DNA from: Tetragonia tetragonoides
Taxonomy: Eukaryota; Streptophyta; Magnoliopsida; Caryophyllales; Aizoaceae
Length of the DNA stretch: 64,000 nucleotides
Direction: 5' to 3'
Assembly (NCBI GenBank): GCA_038025085.1
Contig: CM076147.1
Location: 27,195,001 to 27,259,000, forward strand
Below the pieces are notes generated by a model. It was not told the origin of the DNA, did no database searches, and saw only the letters and a list, made by a program, of their open reading frames with translations. The translations under genes and the position numbers were made by a program. The first letter of the stretch is position 1. Every line of letters begins with the position of its first letter. Shown one piece after another: positions 37,994 to 49,592 of this stretch.

Positions 37994-40900
37994 TTGCCTG
38001 TAAGAAGGAGGCTGAACTTTGATTGGGTAGAGAACACACCCAACAATGCTTTGGGTCTATTATTTGGACAAGAGCATCGCCATCCAAAAGATGAAGAGCT
38101 CCACAATGTCAATAATGCAATTCAGGATGCAAACTTTGACCCAACTAAGTTGATCACTCCAAACGAGGGTCAGCTCACAAAGCAGAAACGTACTATAAGC
38201 TGGACAGGAGCCAATGGAAAGAAGATCAAGATCACGATCTCCGAAGAATCCAAGCCTGACTCCGACACTGATTCCGACCAGACCAAGTCCGATTCCGAAG
38301 ACGAGTCTAATATAGTAGAGTCGGGTGGTCCACCCAAATCTATGTTTAATTCTGTTTGCAAGTCCAAAGATGTTAAAGCCAATAGTAATGGCTCAGTTGA
38401 TGTTTCAGTTTCCGCTATCAATGAAATAATAACTTATTCTGCTTACTTCTTGGATTACTTAGTAGCTAATAATTCAAAAGATGAACAAGAATTGCCGAAA
38501 GAAGTAACTAAAGCACTGTTAGAGCATGAACAAAAGACTTCAATTGCGGAAGAAACAGAATTAATCAATCTTGCAAACGATCAAGAGCCGCGCCAAGTGC
38601 GCATAGGCTTATCGTTAACTCCCAAAGAGCGAGAAAGCTTTATAAATCTCTTAAAAGAATACATAGACGTTTTTGCTTGGTCCTACAAAGATATGCCGGG
38701 AATAAGTCGTGAAATAGCACAGCATACAATACCGCTCAATCCGGATTCAAAGCTAGTAAAGCAGAAACTTCGGAGAATGAAGCCTGAGTGGGCACTGAAA
38801 ATCAAAGAGGAGGCGCAAAAACAGCTCGCAGCGGGTTTTATCAGGGTTGCTCAATATCCCCAATGGGTTGCTAACATAGTGTCCGTTCCAAAAAAGGATG
38901 GCAAAATAAGGATGTGTGTTGACTTTAGGAATCTGAACAAGGCAAGTCCAAAGGACGACTTTTCCTTGCCACATATAGACGTATTGGTGGATAATACCGC
39001 AGGACATGCCCTCTTATCATTCATGGACGGCTATGCAGGGTATAACCAAATACAAATGGCTGAAGAAGATATGGAGAAAACCACTTTAATTATCCAATGG
39101 GGGACTTATTGCTACACCGTCATGCCTTTCGGGTTGAAGAACGCGGGAGCAACATACCAAAGAACCGCAACTTCCCTTCTACATGACATGATAAACAAGG
39201 AAGCCGAGGTGTATGTAGACGATATGATCATTAAATCAAAGGAGAGAGAAGGGCATATACCCTCTCTAAGGAAATTCTTTGACAGGCTTCGGAATTACAA
39301 CATGAGATTAAATCCTCAAAAGTGTGCGGTTGGAGTAACTTCGGGCAAGCTCTTAGGATTCGTCATAAGCACAAGAGGTATTGAAATCGATCCTACCAAA
39401 ATCAAAGCCATAAGGGATATGCCATCTCCCAAAAATGAAAAGGAGATAAGAGGATTCCTAGGACGTCTCCAATATATAAGTCGATTCATATCCAAATTGA
39501 CTGTTACATGCGAGCCCATCTTCAAGAAGTTCAAAAAGGACATTAAATCTGCCTGGGATGATCAATGCCAGCAAGCCTTCAACAAGATTAAGGAATACTT
39601 AGCTAAACCACCCGTACTGGTTCCGCCCATTCCGGGAAAATCACTTATGATATACCTAACAGTCACAGAAACCGCCATGGGTGCTTTGTTGGCCCAAAAG
39701 ATGGAGAATGACGAAAAGGCAATATACTACCTTAGCAAGAAATTCCTAGAATACGAAACACGATACTCCACCCTAGAGAAAACGTGTCCCGCATTGGTCA
39801 CTGCAACCAAGAAGCTTCGACATTACATGCTACAACATTCCGTTCATATAAAGTCAAGGACGAATCCGTTAAAGTACTTGTTCGAAAAACCCATCCTTAG
39901 TGGAAGAATAGCAAGATGGACCGTCATGCTTTCAGAATTCGATCTAACTTTTGAACACCAAAAGACGATCAAAGGACATGCCATTTCTGAACATCTCGCC
40001 GAAAACCCAGTTACTAGTGAAGATGCTACACATGACTTTCCAGATGAAGGAATAATGAGTGTCGAGGAGGACACTTGGCAATTATACTTTGACAGAGCAT
40101 TAAACCAAAAGTGTTATGGCGTAGGAGTGTTATTAGTCAGCCCCGAAGGTGCACATACTCCCATAGCCGTCAAGTTAGAGCATGAGGTAACCAACAACGG
40201 CGCAGAATATGAAGCATGCATCATTGGTCTAGAAGCGGCAATAGAACTACAAATTAAGGATCTAAAGGTATATGGAGATTCAACTCTCATCATAAACCAA
40301 GTTTCCAAAAAATGGAAAGTGAAAAGCTAATCCCTGGCACCTTACCAGGAATATCTTGAAAAGATAGCCAAATATTTCACTTATGTCCGTTTCACATACC
40401 TTCCTAGAGATGACAACCAGTTCGCAGATGCCTTAGCAAAGATGGCTTCTATGATAAATATTCCAGATGATGTAATCTCCATGCCCATTCACATTCAAAG
40501 GCACACTAAGCCCGCATTTTGTAATGCACTTGAAGTATGCCTCAACGAGGAAGAAGAGGAAGAATGGTTTACCGACATTCTCAATTTACTCGCCAAAAGC
40601 GTTTATCCTCCACAGTCCACACCTAGGGCACAAAGAGCCTTAAGAAGACTAGCCGCACAATACATACATGTGCAAGACAAACTTTATAAAAAGACACCAC
40701 AAGGGTTAAGTCTTCTGTGCTTAAAAGAACGCGAGGTCCTCAAAGTCATGAGCGATATACATAATGGCGTATGTGGTCCCCACATGAATGGACTCACCTT
40801 GGTCAAGAAAATCCTAAGGCAAGGATACTATTGGACTACGATGGAAAAAGATTGCATCGAATACGTGAGAAAGTGCACACGCTGCCAATTTCACGCTAAT

Positions 40901-41809
40901 TTACAACATAGACCACCTATCCCTTTACATACATTCACTTCACCATGGCCGTTCTTTGCATGGGGTATTGACATCATTGGAAAAATCACCCCCACAGGAA
41001 AAGGAGGCCATGAATATATATTAGTCGCGATAGACTACTTTACCAAATGGGTTGAAGCTCGTTCGTACGCAAGGATAGAGTCCAAACATGTGGCAAAGTT
41101 CATACATGACAACATCATCACCAGATATGGGGTGCCCCACGAGATCATAAGTGATCACGGGTCTCAATTCAAAAAGGATGTTGCCGAGATTTTCACTAAG
41201 TTTAAAATTCAACACCGCCAGTCTTCACCTTACAGACCACAAACAAATGGAGCCGTAGAATCCGCAAACAAATACGTGAAACAAATGATAGCTAAGATGA
41301 AGGAAAACAACAAAGATTGGCCGGAGAAGCTACTATTCGCCTTATGGGGATATAGAACCACCATTCGTTCCTCAAGGGGAGCAACACCTTATTCTTTAGT
41401 ATACGGAATGGAGGCGGTACTCCCAGTCGAGGTAGAAATTCCCTCTTTTAGGACAACTTTGAAAAGTGAATTACCCGAAGTAGAGTGGGTTCAAGCCCGG
41501 TATGACCAAGTAATCTTGCTAGATGAAAGACGACTAAAGGCCCTACATTATGGTCATGTCTACCAAGCAAGGATGGCGAGGCATTTTGATCAACGATTCA
41601 AGGCTAGAGGACTAAAAGAAGGAGACTTAGTCCTAAAAGAGGTGAGACCAATTGTGGCCGATCCTCGGGGAAAGTTCAAGCCTAATTGGGCTGGCCCATA
41701 CCTTATTAAGACAATATTATCCGGTGGAGCAGCAAAGCTAATGGACTTAGACGGCAATGAGTTCACCCAACTCACAAATATGGACCAACTTAAGCGGTTC
41801 TATGCATAA
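37994..41809 (+). pseudogene. pol: Tat element pol: RT, two RNases H, integrase; one premature stop
   Basis: The frame is open from about 37994 to a TAA at 40328-40330, then continues in the same frame to a stop at 41807-41809. The first part has an acidic spacer, then reverse transcriptase with MCVDFRNLNKA, MPFGLKNAGATYQR and YVDD (39212-39223), then a Ty3-type RNase H region (LTVTETAMGALLAQ). A second, archaeal-type RNase H follows (LYFDRA, NNGAEYEACIIGLEAA, VYGDSTLIINQV), and the stop falls inside it. Integrase, numbered from 40442, has zinc residues H107, H114, C145, C148 and catalytic D177, D238, E273 with 35-residue spacing. No DTG protease motif is visible. Only one stop breaks nearly 1,270 codons. 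Confidence 0.9.
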
Positions 41810-42169
41810 ATGTTAAATCTTTGAGAGAGCCACTAAGGCACCAAATCCAAGTCAAAATCGGTCAACTCGTCCACGTGGGACCCACGACCGGAAAAAAAAA
41901 AAACGAGATTTGGTTTTACGAACTACATTGGCCTGATTTCGCATGGATATGTAGGTAACCCATATAACTTGGGCCCGACCACTTTAACAAAATAAATCTC
42001 TAAAGGGAGTTTTGATCCATTTGATTAATGCAAAAATAAGCAAGTATTTCATTAATATGGCTAAAGTCCATTACATGCTCTAATAAAAAATAATAATAAA
42101 GCGCGAATAGTAGAATAAAAGGGCAATTCTAAGCTACATCTACTTGGGCATGCAAACCCGTTATTTGAA
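41810..42169. other. Non-coding stretch between pol and the first antisense gene
   Basis: Contains an A run near 41892-41904 and AT-rich sequence. No gene was recognised. The two convergent transcripts, pol from the left and the antisense gene from the right, would both end here. Confidence 0.5.
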
Positions 42170-43779
42170 TTATACTACTAAGCAAAAAAGGACAAGACTT
42201 GCTAGACAATTAGAGGTGGACTCATCCTCCTTGTCTTTGACTTTGGGCTTTTGTACGGATTCGCTAGGCTCATCAAGTTCCATTCGTTCTCTTGGAGCCC
42301 ACCTTTCCCTACCATAGCTAGAAGAGGACTCGTGATCATTGGGCCTACTTGGAATTACTTGCTTGGCCGAATGGGCCGGATTCTTCCTTTTCTTGGATTG
42401 GGCCTTTGCCTTACCTTTTCCCTTACCCTTAGTTTGGGGCTTGGAAGGTTTAGCGGGCCTATCCATTGGAGTGATCGTTATACCGTTTGGCTCATCATAT
42501 TTGCGGGCCTTAAACAACTCCTTTTCTTCCTCTAGGAGCCTTTGGTTGACTTGATGGTCACCGCTCCAAATCCACTCCTAGTAAAAGCTAGACAACCCGT
42601 TTAAATGCGGGTAAACCGGCTTAGTCCACACTTGGCGATGGTTCCAATGTCGTTCCCAATTAGACACCAAGGAGGATGTTAAGGGCCTTTGACGAGGAGG
42701 TTCACAACTCACGTTTGGTATCCTTTGCTTTAAGCCATATTAGCGGAGGAGGCGATTCGGCAAGAAGAACGTCAAAGTATACAAACCAATAATCCTCGTA
42801 AAGGGCACGTTCTCACTACACCCCACAATCTTGGTGGTACGCCACCACGGGATGAACCAAGCCGGTTGGATATTGGAATAGAGATATGATATGCTATCCA
42901 CTCTTCCCGAGAGGACTCGGAGAACTTTTGGCGCCTCGCCGGAAAATGTTTAGGGAGGAACTTCCTAGTATCTATTGGAGCCTCAAGCAAGTGAAGCCTC
43001 TCTTGGAGCCATATCTACACAGAAACAACAAAAAGAAAAATTCAAGTCAATACAAGATAAGAATTTCACCAAATAAAGTTAAATCCACAAAGATTAAGAC
43101 TTTATCACAATATTTACTTGAAGGAGTAAAGGGCTCCCGGTGAAGGATTCTTGAGGATTACTCTTGAGCCTATCTAAAGCTAGGATTGTCTCTCTCACAA
43201 CCAAGTGCTTAGGAGAGCTATCCCATTGTATCTGTTCGGTCACCCTAAGAAGGCAAGCTTTGCCCCTGTTAATGGTAAGCTTCTTTTTGGAGGGAATAAG
43301 AGCATCTTCATTACCACCAACAAACAAATAACGATGGAGGAGGCAAAATACAAATGCACGCTTCTTGTACCTGATGTCCATCGCACCTTGGGCCTTGGAA
43401 GTGAAGAAAGTCACAAGCTTGGCAAGGTCGACGTCCTCACCATGGAGCACTTGACCCGCTTGACGGGGAGACAACCCAAGGTACCTTGGGAAATCACCCA
43501 TGAAGGCATTCCCCAAGTAGGGAACGGTAGGAGGACTTTCGGTAGGAAAGCCAATTATGTCGGAAAATTCCTCCACCAAGGGACACATCTCCTGAGCACC
43601 GAAACGGAAGACATGGAATTTCGGTCCCAAAACTCGACTGAAGCATGAAGAAAGTCCCATAGAATCTTGACTTGTTTAAGGTGAAAGAAGGCATTGAGAT
43701 GAAAAGGGGTGAGTTCTAACCTCTCCTCTACAGTCATGGAAGCCAACCAAGCATCAAAAGCATCATCAAAGTTCACCAT
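42170..43779 (-). pseudogene. Antisense accessory gene 1, DUF7745-like, broken
   Basis: ATG at 43777-43779 (MVNFDDAFDAWLASMTVEER). The frame shifts near 43620 within the FWD region and continues as VFRFGAQEMCPLVEEFSDII, YLGLSPRQ and LLHRYLFVGG. This arrangement is like the domain PF24924/DUF7745 found in many retroelement-linked plant proteins. A donor at 43117-43116 (CTTCAA-GTAAAT) joins a next exon from about 43010. Further frame changes follow, and a basic tail (KPQTKGKGKGKAKAQSKKRK) is at 42517-42170. A TATA box lies 83 bp upstream. The family name is from memory and moderately sure. Confidence 0.6.
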
Positions 43780-43861
43780 TGTTAAGATTAAGGATTTTCT
43801 CTCATGGAATTATCTCTCTAAGGGCTTAAAGCAAGTGAGAAGAGAAGAGAAAGAGACCCAA

Positions 43862-43869
43862 CTATATAG
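43862..43869 (-). promoter_or_regulatory. TATA box of antisense gene 1
   Basis: CTATATAG, about 83 bp upstream of the ATG at 43779. Further upstream (43955-44060) are GCTAGAGCTCTAGC and CAGGCGCCTATACAG motifs like those in front of the LTR TATA box. Confidence 0.5.
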
Positions 43870-44033
43870 AGGCTACGGTTTGACTCTCGTCGAAGATTTA
43901 AGGAAATTCAGACAAACGACGAAAAAAAAAGGTAAGGGGCCTTGAAGCTAGGTTGGACGGTATAGCCGCTTGTCCACGCGGTAGCCGCTAGAGCTCTAGC
44001 ACAGCCGCTAGGAGCTCTAGCAGTCATCCTGTA

Positions 44034-44105
44034 TAGGCGCCTGGTGTACTCTTTTCGCGAGAGACCTCGGTTCAACCGACCCCACGCCTGACCGGGCTCT
44101 ACCTT
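44034..44105. repeat. 72-bp direct repeat, left copy, bounding the CACTA fragment
   Basis: TAGGCGCCTGGTGTACTCTT through CGGGCTCTACCTT. It is identical by eye to 44782-44853. The CACTA-like segment lies exactly between the two copies. Confidence 0.9.
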
Positions 44106-44781
44106 CCCACTACAAGAAAACATGCTGATTGCGACCGATGTTTGCGACCGATATGTGATTGGTGTCTAAGTTATGGTTTGCGACCGATTCTGCGACAGAT
44201 ACCATAGTCGGTCGCAGATCTGCGACCGACTATAGTGTCGGTCTCAGCATCGGTCGCAGTTTGAATTATCTTTAAAAAAAAAAAAAAGAAAACCCAGCCC
44301 CCTAATCTAATCGACCGACCCCCCTACTCTCTCTGTCACACCTAAACCCGAAAATCCCCAAAATCCCCCAACCCGATTTTCCCCAAAATCCCCCCACCCA
44401 CTCGTCGTCCACCGCGCGCCCGCCGACCGTCCCAGTGCGCCTGTCGGCCGCCGACCCCGCGCCCTCCACCGCGACATCAGGTTCCCCCCCTCTCTCTCTC
44501 TCTCTCTCAGTTTTGTTGTTTGTACATAAATGATTTTATGTTTATTGTTTATTGTTTTCAGGACACCTCCCCCACCGTGCGCCCCACCCCGACCGCCCGC
44601 CACCTCCCCTACCGCACCTCACTCTCTACCGTTCCCTACGTGAGTCATCATCCTCGTTTCTCTCTCTCTCTCTCTCTCTCTCAGATCTGAAATTTGTGTT
44701 GAAATGATTTTGTTTTTATTTATTTATTTATTTTTTGCTTCCTATTGTTTGTTTCTGATTTCTTTATTTCCAAATTGTTTT
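44106..44781 (+). mobile_element. CACTA transposon terminal fragment
   Basis: CACTACAAGAAAA starts at 44108, the canonical plant CACTA end, followed by sub-terminal repeats of TGCGACCGA and its complement TCGGTCGCA (44130-44265). Then comes GC-rich, CT-run-bearing sequence. The opposite CACTA end (TTTTCTTGTAGTG) was not found nearby, so this is one end only. It lies between the two antisense genes of the Tat element and bears no transposase. Confidence 0.8.
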
Positions 44782-44853
44782 TAGGCGCCTGGTGTACTCT
44801 TTTCGCGAGAGACCTCGGTTCAACCGACCCCACGCCTGACCGGGCTCTACCTT
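44782..44853. repeat. 72-bp direct repeat, right copy
   Basis: Identical by eye to 44034-44105. It is much longer than the 3-bp target duplication of CACTA elements, so ordinary transposition does not explain it. Confidence 0.9.
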
Positions 44854-45277
44854 GTGATCCTAATTCCCGCTTGGATAGATTTTGGAAGCCTTCCCTTGTG
44901 TTTTTCTTACCTTAATTTTGGCTCTTGCCACTTTTCTATTTATTCTCTTTTTATTTTCTTTCTTGATTATCAAGTTCCACTTTTATTCCTTTTATTTTCT
45001 GATTTTCTTTATTAATATTTTCCCCTTTAATTATCTTTTTCTATTTTACTTTTCTTTACTTTATTTTTATTTTAGGGGAAGGGGTACCCCAAATGTGCTA
45101 AATTCTTGGGAATCATAAATTCCCGAATGTCGTGATTTGTGATTTCCCATTCGGAAATTAGTTGATTGAAGTTCACATATGGGCATTTGTATGATATGTT
45201 TGTGCGTGAATAAAATGCCATAATTTTGTAGCAGGTTTAATACAAGCCCGAAAGTTCGAAATGCACTACAGCAAATA
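44854..45277. other. T-rich spacer between the CACTA fragment and antisense gene 2
   Basis: Strongly T-rich on the plus strand (44890-45075). It probably includes the 3' untranslated part of antisense gene 2, whose stop is at 45278-45280. No other feature was recognised. Confidence 0.5.
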
Positions 45278-48200
45278 TCACTGGCCATCTTCGCCAGTAC
45301 TCGGACCCGCCTGAGACGACTCTTTGGGTCCACTCGATGATGGAGCACCTGAAGGACTGGGTTGAGACATCGCCCAAGCTCTAGGGTCGAAAGCAAATAA
45401 TGAACCCGCTAAGTAAGCAGGATCCAATGAATGACGAGGTGGCTCCGACATGCCGGGATAACCGCCATACTCCGTACTCTTCTGACTCCAAGAACCCCTC
45501 GGAGGGAGTGGAGGATACATGGGCATATGATAGCCCGGATACCCCATGTAGGGAGGCGGTGCAGGCCATTGCGGAAGAGAAGGCACTTGGGGCGAGCTCC
45601 CCGTATCCACTCTAGCCCGAGGCGGCCCCTGACGCACCTCTACACTCTCCTGTCTGGGAGGAGGACGCTGTGGTGTAGACACCAACTCCGAAGTACGAAC
45701 AACTGAAGGCCTAGGAGGCCTCACCACGGGAACATGCTGCAAAAATAAGCTCCAGGTCAGAAAGTTACCAAAAATTCAAATCAAGCATTATTACTTGAAA
45801 TGAACATACCTCTCGAACGTCGGACCGACGACTCGTGCATACACTCCGAGACGCGAATCTGGATATCCAAGTGTTAAGGGCATGCATAACCCTAGAGACC
45901 TTTCGTGTCTCAGCAGCATCCAACTGTGGACATAAGAAAAAGAATCAGCATAAATACAAAGGAAACATTGCAAACAACAATGAATTCTCACTTACCCCCC
46001 TACAGCCAGCAGGTAGTGGCAATCCCTCAACCTCCTCATCAGGACCACGAAACTCAGGAACCTGTATAACCTGAGGAGACTCGTCCGCTCCTGTATAGCT
46101 CACCGACAAAGTAGGAGGAGTAGAACGCGGAGCAGAAACAGCCGAAGAGCTCGAAGCACTCTGCAAAGATTTAAGAATGTCAGACACATTTCTAAATTTC
46201 CAAACGAAGTTAAGAAACAAAAGTACATTACTCACCGGATCGGTAGAGAAGTTGGGGCATAACCGCGCCTCAACGAAATCAGTATAAGCCACCATGAGAT
46301 CCACCTCAGGATCAGCTGGAAGCAAATACTCAAGGGCATTCGCCCCAATGGTGGCCACCCTCACCTGCTCCACGATAAGGTGACGAACATAAAGCATAGA
46401 ATCCGGAGGATCCAAAGGAACCCTCGCAGCCGGAAGTTCGGGGAAAGTTTGCCTAATCAGTCTCCCCCCCAAGAACCACTCAAAACCAAAGGGACCCTCA
46501 ATAAGGATCCTCCTCTGGTCGTACACCCGAGCACCCAAGAATCTATCCGATAGGCCCGGGAGGTAATCCGTCCAGGGAAACCAGTCAACCTGCAAAAGCA
46601 AGAATAAGCATACAAAAGGATAAAAGGACCAAAGAAGTACAAAGGAAAGTTGCTTACATGCTGAGCGGTCAAGGGATATATCGCCTCCCTAAGGGCGTGC
46701 AGTGTAGTAAATGGGCAAGAAGCCCGTCCCCTCCAGGTCTGCATCGCTGAAAAGGACAAATCCCCTGTCTCGAGAAGAGGGGCAAGGTCGGGGAAATGCT
46801 CATAAAACCAAATCTAAGACATGCAAAGTACATGGATTAGGCAAAAGTTATTGATAAAGAGCCGAAACACCGTACAAGAAGGGTAAAAGGAAATTACCTC
46901 CATAACCTTCCAATAACCGACTAAGGAGACGCGAGATGCGCCCTCCTCTCCACTGAGGCGACTGGACTGCCTCAAACACCGTAGAAGACAAGAGTATGCG
47001 GGAAGACCCCAGTTGTACTCCGCAACTCTATCCAAATCCCGCAGGCACGGGAAATAGCGAACATGATACCTACTAGCTTTATCCGAAAAGACGGAACAAG
47101 CTAGCACAAGGGCCAAGAAAAGGCGGGCGTGCTGCTCCGCTGTGATCTTCTTCAGCTTCCTCGGGTTGGTCAAGAACTGGACCATGAAGTCAGTCCGACC
47201 ATACTCCCTACCATCCCAGTTGGTCCCAAAGAGACCAAACATCTCCACCATAACCTCCCGGCTCACATCTCCATAAGTAACAGGAGTACCGGTGCAAGGA
47301 AGCCCGAAAATGAGACCGAACTCGAAAGGGGTGATCATGATCTCACCCATAGGAAAATGAAAGGTATTGGTAGTATCCCAGTACCGCTCCGCAAGGCCTC
47401 TAACTAATAGGCAATCGAAGCGCTCAGCTGAAGCCATGGCCGATAAAAAGTGACTAAAGCCACAACGCGCCACAATAGCGTCCACCGAAGGAGTCACGTA
47501 CCTACGGGCTTTCTCGATGCCCGAGAGGCTACCGTAACCCCGCATGGCCGTGTCGACATCCTAAACAGCACAAAAAAAAAGAGTGCAAAGAAAATTAGCT
47601 AGGTGATCCTAGTAACAACTACCAGTCTCCAGTTTAGTCCTAAATTTTTACAAATCGTAAAATTTAGCATTTTAGCTAAGCCAACATGACGAGAGTAAAT
47701 TTTAAAGAGAGTAAATTTCACACAAATTTATTTTCCACAAATTTACTCGAAAAAACGGTTTACCTCCACAGCAAAAGTAAACTTCATTCAAGTTTATTTT
47801 CACAGAAATATATTATTGCAACGAGAGTAAGTTTCATACAAATTTATTTTCCACAAATTAAAGATGAATTTCACACAAATTCATTCTTCACATGCATATA
47901 AATACAAGAATCCTACGGGAATTAGCAAATTAACCAGAAAAACAATTTCACGCAAATTGGTTTTCCACATTTAACTACACTACAGTTCTCAGCTTAGAAA
48001 TTCTATGTTCGCCTACACATGATTTTCTAAGTGTAAAAGAGCGAGAACAAGAAATGATGACATACCCGACATTTGGTACAAACGGTAACCAAATGATCCT
48101 TCCTCTTGAAAACAAGATCGCTGGGCTCCCAACGATCGGTAGGATGGAAATCACTGCGAGTGAAATAATCCTGGACTAACCGACTCTCACCCACCCGGTG

Positions 48201-48305
48201 ATGGGGTATACCGGAAACAAAAACCCGAGTGAAAACATTCGGGGCCTCATGAACAACAACCTCTTGCCCCTTCCTTTTCCTACCTCCTCTAAGCTTAGGA
48301 GCCAT
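45278..48305 (-). CDS. Antisense accessory gene 2: plant mobile domain (PMD) protein, 7 exons, intact frame
   Basis: ATG at 48303-48305. Exons: 48066-48305, 46898-47560, 46658-46813, 46236-46589, 45996-46160, 45810-45923, 45278-45736, stop TGA. Every junction is GT-AG and every exon is phase 0, giving 716 codons without a stop. The large second exon has PMD (aminotransferase-like, PF10536) features: FDCLLVRGLAERYWDTTNTF, MTPFEFGLIFGLP-type block, then WYEHFPDLAPLLE-like IWFYEHFPDLAP in exon 3. The N-terminus is basic (MAPKLRGGRKRKG) and the C-terminus Pro/Ser-rich. PMD genes are often carried by Ty3/gypsy and Mutator elements; the cellular MAIN/MAIL1 proteins act in nuclear silencing. The role here is unknown. 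It stays open although gag, pol and antisense gene 1 are broken. Confidence 0.85.
47690..47960. repeat. Short interspersed repeat TTTCACACAAATTTATTTTC in intron 1 of the PMD gene
   Basis: About five variants of this motif followed by CACA, spaced 50-70 bp, lie within the 47561-48065 intron. Low sequence complexity; no function evident. Confidence 0.6.
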
Positions 48306-48599
48306 GGATGAAGAGCAAAAAAATGGAGCTTTTGAAATTTGAGTGAAACTCACAAAACTCACAAATTCACACAATTTTGAGTTTTAACACTCAAAAATAC
48401 AAGAACAACTAGCAAAATTAAGTTCTACTAAGAATTTGAGCAAGAAAACGTCAAGATTTGAAGGTAGGGGCTTTGATTGAGGTTGAAAAGCTTGAGCAAA
48501 AATGGAGGAGAGAGAAAGAGAGAGCTCGAAATGGGAAGATGACCCATTTCGGCCACCCCCTTCGATCTCCTTTTATGGCAGAACCGCACAAATGACTTA

Positions 48600-48745
48600 G
48601 TGGCTGGTCAAACCGCCACGTGGACGGTCAGACCGCCCAGCTGGCGGTCAGACCGCAAGCCAAGCGGCGTAGCCGCTCCAGCCAACGGCTAGAGCGCTCC
48701 ACGTAACGGTTTGACCACTTGACGTGGCGGTTTGACCGCCTGGCC
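48600..48745. promoter_or_regulatory. GC-rich dyad array upstream of the PMD gene
   Basis: Repeated GGTCAGACCGCC, AGCGGCGTAGCCGCT and GGCGGTTTGACCGCC motifs. They share the GCGGT...ACCGC dyad found in both LTRs (33290-33435, 49965-50060). A possible TATA (CCATAAAA on minus) is at 48571-48577. Inferred to be a promoter part. Confidence 0.45.
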
Positions 48746-48984
48746 CACTTTTTCACCCCTGATGTATCTTTGGGCCATTGGTTCAAAATCAGTGGGCCCC
48801 ACACGAGGTCCATAGCAGTTATTTGCGCGCCAAAGTCCGTTATGAAAAACATGACTACTTTAAACCCACAGGTTTGCACATTTATACTTGGCCAAATGGC
48901 ATGGGCTCAAACCCGACCTAAGGTCTGAGCAACATTTTACTACCCTTTACTACTTATTATTTCTAACGAAATATTTTTATTGTG

Positions 48985-49445
48985 TTACCTACAGCATAGG
49001 GTTCCCCTTCGACTGAAAATCGAAGGACGTTTATTGTTTGACCTACAGCATAGGGTCACCTTTCGACAAAAAATCGAAAGATTTCTTATCTCTTATAATA
49101 TTTCTAAAGAAATATTTTTTATTGTGTAACCTACAACATACGGTTCCCCTTCGACTGAAAATCGAAGGACATTTATTGTTTGACCTACAGCATAGGGTCA
49201 CCCTTCGACTGAAAATCGGAGGATTTTTATCTCTTATCTTATCTCTAATAAAATGTTTTATTGTGTAACCTACAGCATAAGGTCCCCTTCGACTGAAAAT
49301 TGGAGGACGTTTTATTGTGTAACCTACAGCATAAGGTTCCCTTCGACTGAAAATCAGAGGACTTTTAATGTGTAACCTACAGCATAAGGTCCCCTTCGCT
49401 TGAAAATCGGAGGACATATATTGTCTGACCTACAACATAGGGTCA
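48985..49445. repeat. Hairpin-forming tandem repeat near the 3' LTR
   Basis: At least seven units carry CCTTCGACTGAAAATCGAAGG or a variant (7-bp stem CCTTCGA/TCGAAGG). Each is preceded by ACCTACAGCATAAGGT-like sequence. Spacing is 50-100 bp. It lies between the PMD gene and the 3' LTR. Confidence 0.85.
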
Positions 49446-49592
49446 AACTCTTGGTCGAATAAACCGGGGAATTAATGATTGTTTATCTTTAACTGATTGT
49501 CACCTCACTCAGTTTTCCTGTTTTATTGCAAGTATTGGCACAGGAATACTTTGACCTTCACTCTATTCGAGCTCGGCCAAAGTACGGGCTTC

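Noticed and set aside
43205..43648. 147-codon plus-strand frame opposite antisense gene 1
   Set aside because: Shadow of the DUF7745-like coding strand, which has the recognisable motifs.
44882..45118. Phe/Leu-rich plus-strand frame
   Set aside because: Arises from a T-rich tract; no hydrophobic-protein features beyond composition.
48985..49445. Possible CRISPR-like array of spaced repeats
   Set aside because: Plant retrotransposon context; the units drift in spacing and sequence, unlike CRISPR repeats.
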